From Malus domestica (taxonomy: Eukaryota > Streptophyta > Magnoliopsida > Rosales > Rosaceae): a stretch of 64,000 bases of DNA. The notes under the pieces were generated by a model, which was not told the DNA's origin, ran no database searches, and was given only the letters and a program-made list of their open reading frames with translations. The stretch lies in the NCBI RefSeq assembly GCF_042453785.1, contig NC_091666.1, positions 26,742,501 to 26,806,500 on the forward strand, read 5' to 3'. Every line of letters begins with the position of its first letter. Position 1 is the stretch's first letter. Both the position numbers and the translations under genes were made by a program. Shown here piece after piece: positions 60,761 to 64,000 of this stretch.

Positions 60761-61100
60761 ATGTAAGGAGCTAAGCATCGTTCTTCGACTAACATGTTTC
60801 ATATTTTACGACGGATCCTATGTTGGCGTGTATTTTGACAAAAAATTAGTAATCTCAAGTCTCAGCCCACATCCCCTTCTTTGGGCCTAAACAAAATAAA
60901 AACTTGCAGTATTATAGTAAAAAGCTTAGACAGCCGAACCAGCTTTCATGCAAAATCTGGCCCAACAAGTTTAGTCCCTTATTTGTTGCCGGTCTCCTCT
61001 GAATGTTTCTAGGGTTTTTTAGAGCGTGAGAGACGGTGGGATTGTCCTCAAAGTTCAAGAATTTAGAAGGGTTTTACCGGAGTAGTGAGTACAAACTGCC

Positions 61101-62398
61101 ATGGATCCTTCAGCAATGAACAATCCTGAACTGCTTAACTTCATAAACGTAAGTTCTATTATCCTTCTCCCTGTTTGGTTCCTGATAAAATTCACGAGGA
61201 AGAAAAGAAAGCCAGTTGCTTCTGATTTGAGCGGATTAAAACTCTGAATATATTTGGGGATTTAGGGTTTTGGATTTGTTTTTGTATATATACGTTTTGG
61301 AATGCATATATAATTTCACATAGATCTATACATGCTTGATTACCCATTTGAAAGCTGTAATTTTAGCCCTATGGGTTATCCGTCAAATTTTTTGCTTTTA
61401 TGAATTTGTATGCAAGTCTCAAGCAAACAATTTCTCCCTAATAATAGTCTTAAGATGAGGGTGAGCCTTGGCACAACGGAAATGTTGCTCTTTTGTGGCC
61501 AATAGGTCACGGGTTCAAGTTATGGAAACAGCCTCACAGACGTTCCTCCCCGACCCTCGCAAAAGGGGAGCCTTGTTGGCTTGGGGTCGCTAAACAAAAA
61601 ATAAAATAGTCTTAAGAAATTAATCGAACCCTTATGCATGAGTAATTGGCAGTTTTGGAGTAGATTTTTCGTTATGGTACTATTTGGTTTTTGAAGAAAT
61701 GTGAGGATGGAAATCTTTATCTTTCAGTGTACAGTTCAATGCATCAATTCTTTAGGGTGACCGTCTTGAGCAACATTGTCGAATGCCTAAAAATTGCTTC
61801 CAAACTTCGCCCCCGGATTTCCATTTTGATGCTTAACATTGTGTGATAGCCGGTTACACCTGAATTTGAATTGATTTTTTTCGTACTTCTTATCGGAGGA
61901 AAAAACATGAGCATAGAAGAATTTTATGAAGATATTGATGAATTGACGAATTTAGATGTCGCCTCTATAGCCTTGAAACTAAGTTCAAATGATTTATTTT
62001 GATTGGATGTGCGTTGATTAATGTTCTGGCGATATCCTCTGTAGCTTTGTCAAAACAAAATAATGTTTTTCAAATTCTTGCACAGCCAATTGCTATGTGA
62101 TTATTGCTGCGGTATACCTGTTTCTGGTGTTAGTTTGTTACGTTTCTGTCAATATACTTATGCCATTGATGGTTGATTTTTCTTAAACAACGCCGTGCTT
62201 GCTGTGCAGCAAGAGAAAGAAAGAGCAATGGTGAATGAGATGGTGGGAAAGCTTACGAATGTGTGTTGGGACAAGTGCATCACTGGTACCCCCGGGAGCA
62301 AGTTCAGTTCCAGCGAGTCCGCTTGCCTGGCAAACTGCGCCCGCCGATATCTTGATATGAGTATGATTATTATGAAGCGTTTTCAGAGCATGCAATGA
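61101..62398 (+). CDS. TIM8: TIM8, small Tim chaperone of the mitochondrial intermembrane space
   Basis: Two exons, 61,101-61,148 and 62,210-62,398, give a 78-aa protein, the usual length. Exon 1 encodes MDPSAMNNPELLNFIN and exon 2 starts QEKERAMVNEM. The twin CX3C motifs CWDKC and CLANC are both present, 15 residues apart, and form the two disulphides of small Tims. The C-terminus MSMIIMKRFQSMQ is typical. In mitochondria Tim8 pairs with Tim13 to guide hydrophobic precursors, mainly Tim23-type, across the intermembrane space. There is no cleavable presequence, as expected for a protein trapped by oxidative folding. The 1061-bp intron contains a SINE. No damage seen. Confidence 0.96.
61455..61590 (+). 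repeat. SINE in the TIM8 intron
   Basis: A tRNA-like head (CCTTGGCACAACGGAAATGT and GGTCACGGGTTCAAGTTATG, matching pol III A/B boxes), a middle with GAAACAGCCTC, and CCCCGACCCTCGCAAAAGGG near the end. This is an Au/TS-type plant SINE, in the same orientation as the gene. Confidence 0.75.
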
Positions 62399-62599
62399 AG
62401 GCTTGGATGTTTTCCGGGCTTTCTCAATTCCTTGACTTGGTCCATTTTTTGCTTCTCAAATCAGTTAAATTCAGTTGAAAATGTTCTGTAATGTTGGCAA
62501 CAGATTCTTCCCCCTTTCTTGAAACTATTGTATTCGATACCTCTATTGTGATCACCGTGATGAAAGCATTACATGTTGCGCCGGCAGCAGGGCTGTAAA

Positions 62600-63170
62600 T
62601 TTGATGCTACGAGAGTTTGAAAATTTTTAGCGAGCAAAACACAAGTATGACTCAGAATCACGGGTATATCTACGAGTAAAGTAGTGGCCCGTCTGAAATG
62701 CTTTTGTAGAAAAGCATTTTTGCTCATAAGTGCTTTCTGCAAAATCGTTTATTTATTTATTTTTTTGGAGGCACAACAAGCTTTTTAAGACAGATCCAAG
62801 TGCTTTTTGAAAATGCATTTGGAAGCACCCCCTAGGAACCAATTGATAGGCGCTTGCTTCTCTTTGAAAGCACTGCAACTGCAACTGCCTTATAATCTAG
62901 ATAGTAGAAAAACTTGGAGCATAAATGTATTTTTCCTGCCAAATGTCTCCAAAAGCACTTGTGGAGTTTTGACTTTTGAGAGTCCCCTTCAATCCTTTTA
63001 GATTTTTCTTTCCTATATTTAAAATTCAAAACTTTTTAAGTTTTATACGTTATAATTTTGAAAATAAAAAACAAAATTGCATTGGTTGCCTAAAAAGTAA
63101 AACAAATCACTCATTGCGTAAAAGGCCAATATCTTAGAATTCACACAAACTTTTCTACTCTCCTTCTATC
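62600..63170. repeat. MITE-like debris between TIM8 and the RING relic
   Basis: AAGCATTTTTGCTCATAAGT, CAAGTGCTTTTTGAAAATGC and CCAAAAGCACTTGTGGAG are AAGTGCTTTT-type motifs in both orientations, as in a common non-autonomous DNA transposon. No gene. Confidence 0.45.
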
Positions 63171-63208
63171 ACTCCATTCTCTCACAAACTTTTCCATCGG
63201 AGTTCAAG

Positions 63209-64000
63209 ATGTCTGCGTACTTGAACCCCTGATACGGGGACAATGACGATATTGTACGCGTGATCACAGAGGACAAATCACGTAACTTTGAACCAGATGA
63301 TCAATCGCTTTCGGTTCATCAGGAGCTCTCAATTACTTGGAATGTGATGAGAAGCTACTATTCAGACTATGACGTCAACCAAAATAAGTACATAGTGAAT
63401 TTTACAGGTTTAATGGTGTACAAATACAATTCTCATCACTCACATTCGTTGTGGGAAATTGTATTCTCAATGACAATTGATCATACGGTATCCGAGCAGA
63501 TACGTTTCCCGTTCGTTTGGAATAGGTTGCGCTGGAAAAACAGCGGCGACAAAGTAAGATTAAAACCGTTAGGGAGCGTAATTAACATGATTGATGAAAT
63601 TATGTAGCGTCATCAAGGGCAAGCTGCCTTGGGACGCAAGAAGCTGGACATTCTTTTCACGTTTCATAAGAAAATTAAACTTTCGCATCAACAATATGAA
63701 CATTATCAAGAGCTCGAACGTGCTGTGATTGAGTCATTAGAAGAAGAAGTAGGTTCGGATCAAAGCCTGCAACTAAAGCATCAATTGAGTTCTTGGAGAA
63801 GTTGATAATCGACAAGAAGGTGTTGGAGATGGGAATGTGTGTGGTTTGCCCGGAAGAGATGTTGCGTGGATGTAAAGTCACTCGTTTGGCGTGCTCTCAT
63901 GCGTTTCATTCAGACTGCATCGCAAAATGGTTAATGATACGGCTTACTGATGATATAAGATCCTGATTTGAACACACGGTGTATGTTTTTGCTTCTGCAA
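63209..64000 (+). pseudogene. Broken RING-finger (E3 ligase-like) gene, runs off the window
   Basis: The reading starts MSAYLNP at 63,209 and meets a TGA at 63,230. It then stays open from NDDIVRVITEDKSRNFEPDD to a stop at 63,605, followed in the same frame by RHQGQAALGRKKLDILFTFH to stops near 63,800. After a frame change comes CVVCPEEML, CSHAFHSDCIAKWL, the first part of a C3H2C3-type RING domain. The last CPxC pair is not found before the next stop at 63,964, so zinc binding would be incomplete. Genes of this type attach ubiquitin. This copy is most likely dead, though sequencing errors cannot be excluded. Confidence 0.7.

Noticed and set aside
1..64000. CRISPR arrays, operons or bacterial origins
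   Set aside because: All coding evidence is spliced plant genes. The tandem repeats seen are satellites or minisatellites with no spacer structure.

Overview
The window is nuclear DNA from a flowering plant (eudicot). Its genes have GT..AG introns, AT-rich spacers and plant TATA boxes, and they include a NAC transcription factor, a plant TIM8 and proteins with NO VEIN/sacsin-type ATPase domains. Transposable elements are dense: Ty1-copia, a Cassandra TRIM, a Helitron, Mutator-like elements, SINEs and MITEs. The flavour of the repeats and of the ATPase family suggests Rosaceae, perhaps the apple/pear group. That is an impression from reading, not a search result.

Layout. (1) 0.9-38.5 kb is a cluster of four related loci. 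Each intact copy encodes a very large protein with an HSP90/histidine-kinase-type (GHKL, sacsin/NO VEIN-like) ATPase domain. Gene A (917-7468, minus, 1724 aa, three exons) looks intact. Gene B (25115-32865, plus, 1704 aa, three exons) also looks intact. Gene C (33421-37428, plus) is a decayed copy, and a relic D lies at about 38.0-38.5 kb. A and B stand head to head, 17.6 kb apart. The spacer is a mosaic of duplicated upstream blocks (direct and inverted copies) broken up by Mutator-like elements, one of them probably carrying captured GC-rich DNA, MITEs, and a complete Cassandra TRIM with 5S-rRNA-derived LTRs.
(2) 39.2-45.7 kb holds an unrecognised charged 279-aa protein gene (minus), a tandem array with a unit of about 215 bp interrupted by a Mutator-like element with a G-run/CTT minisatellite, and a NAC083/VNI2-like gene (minus).
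(3) 48.1-58.6 kb is a nested insertion. A Ty1-copia element with perfect 5-bp target duplications has its 5' LTR split by a Helitron of about 5.25 kb. The Helitron carries an RPA70-like gene but no helicase gene. The copia polyprotein is riddled with stops of the C-to-T type.
(4) 58.7-64.0 kb holds a hAT-like MITE, several SINE pieces, an intact two-exon TIM8 gene, and a broken RING-finger gene that runs off the end.

TIM8, NAC and genes A and B look like ordinary resident genes. I see no pathway link between them. The ATPase cluster is a local gene family that has expanded and is partly decaying, and most of the rest is transposon history.
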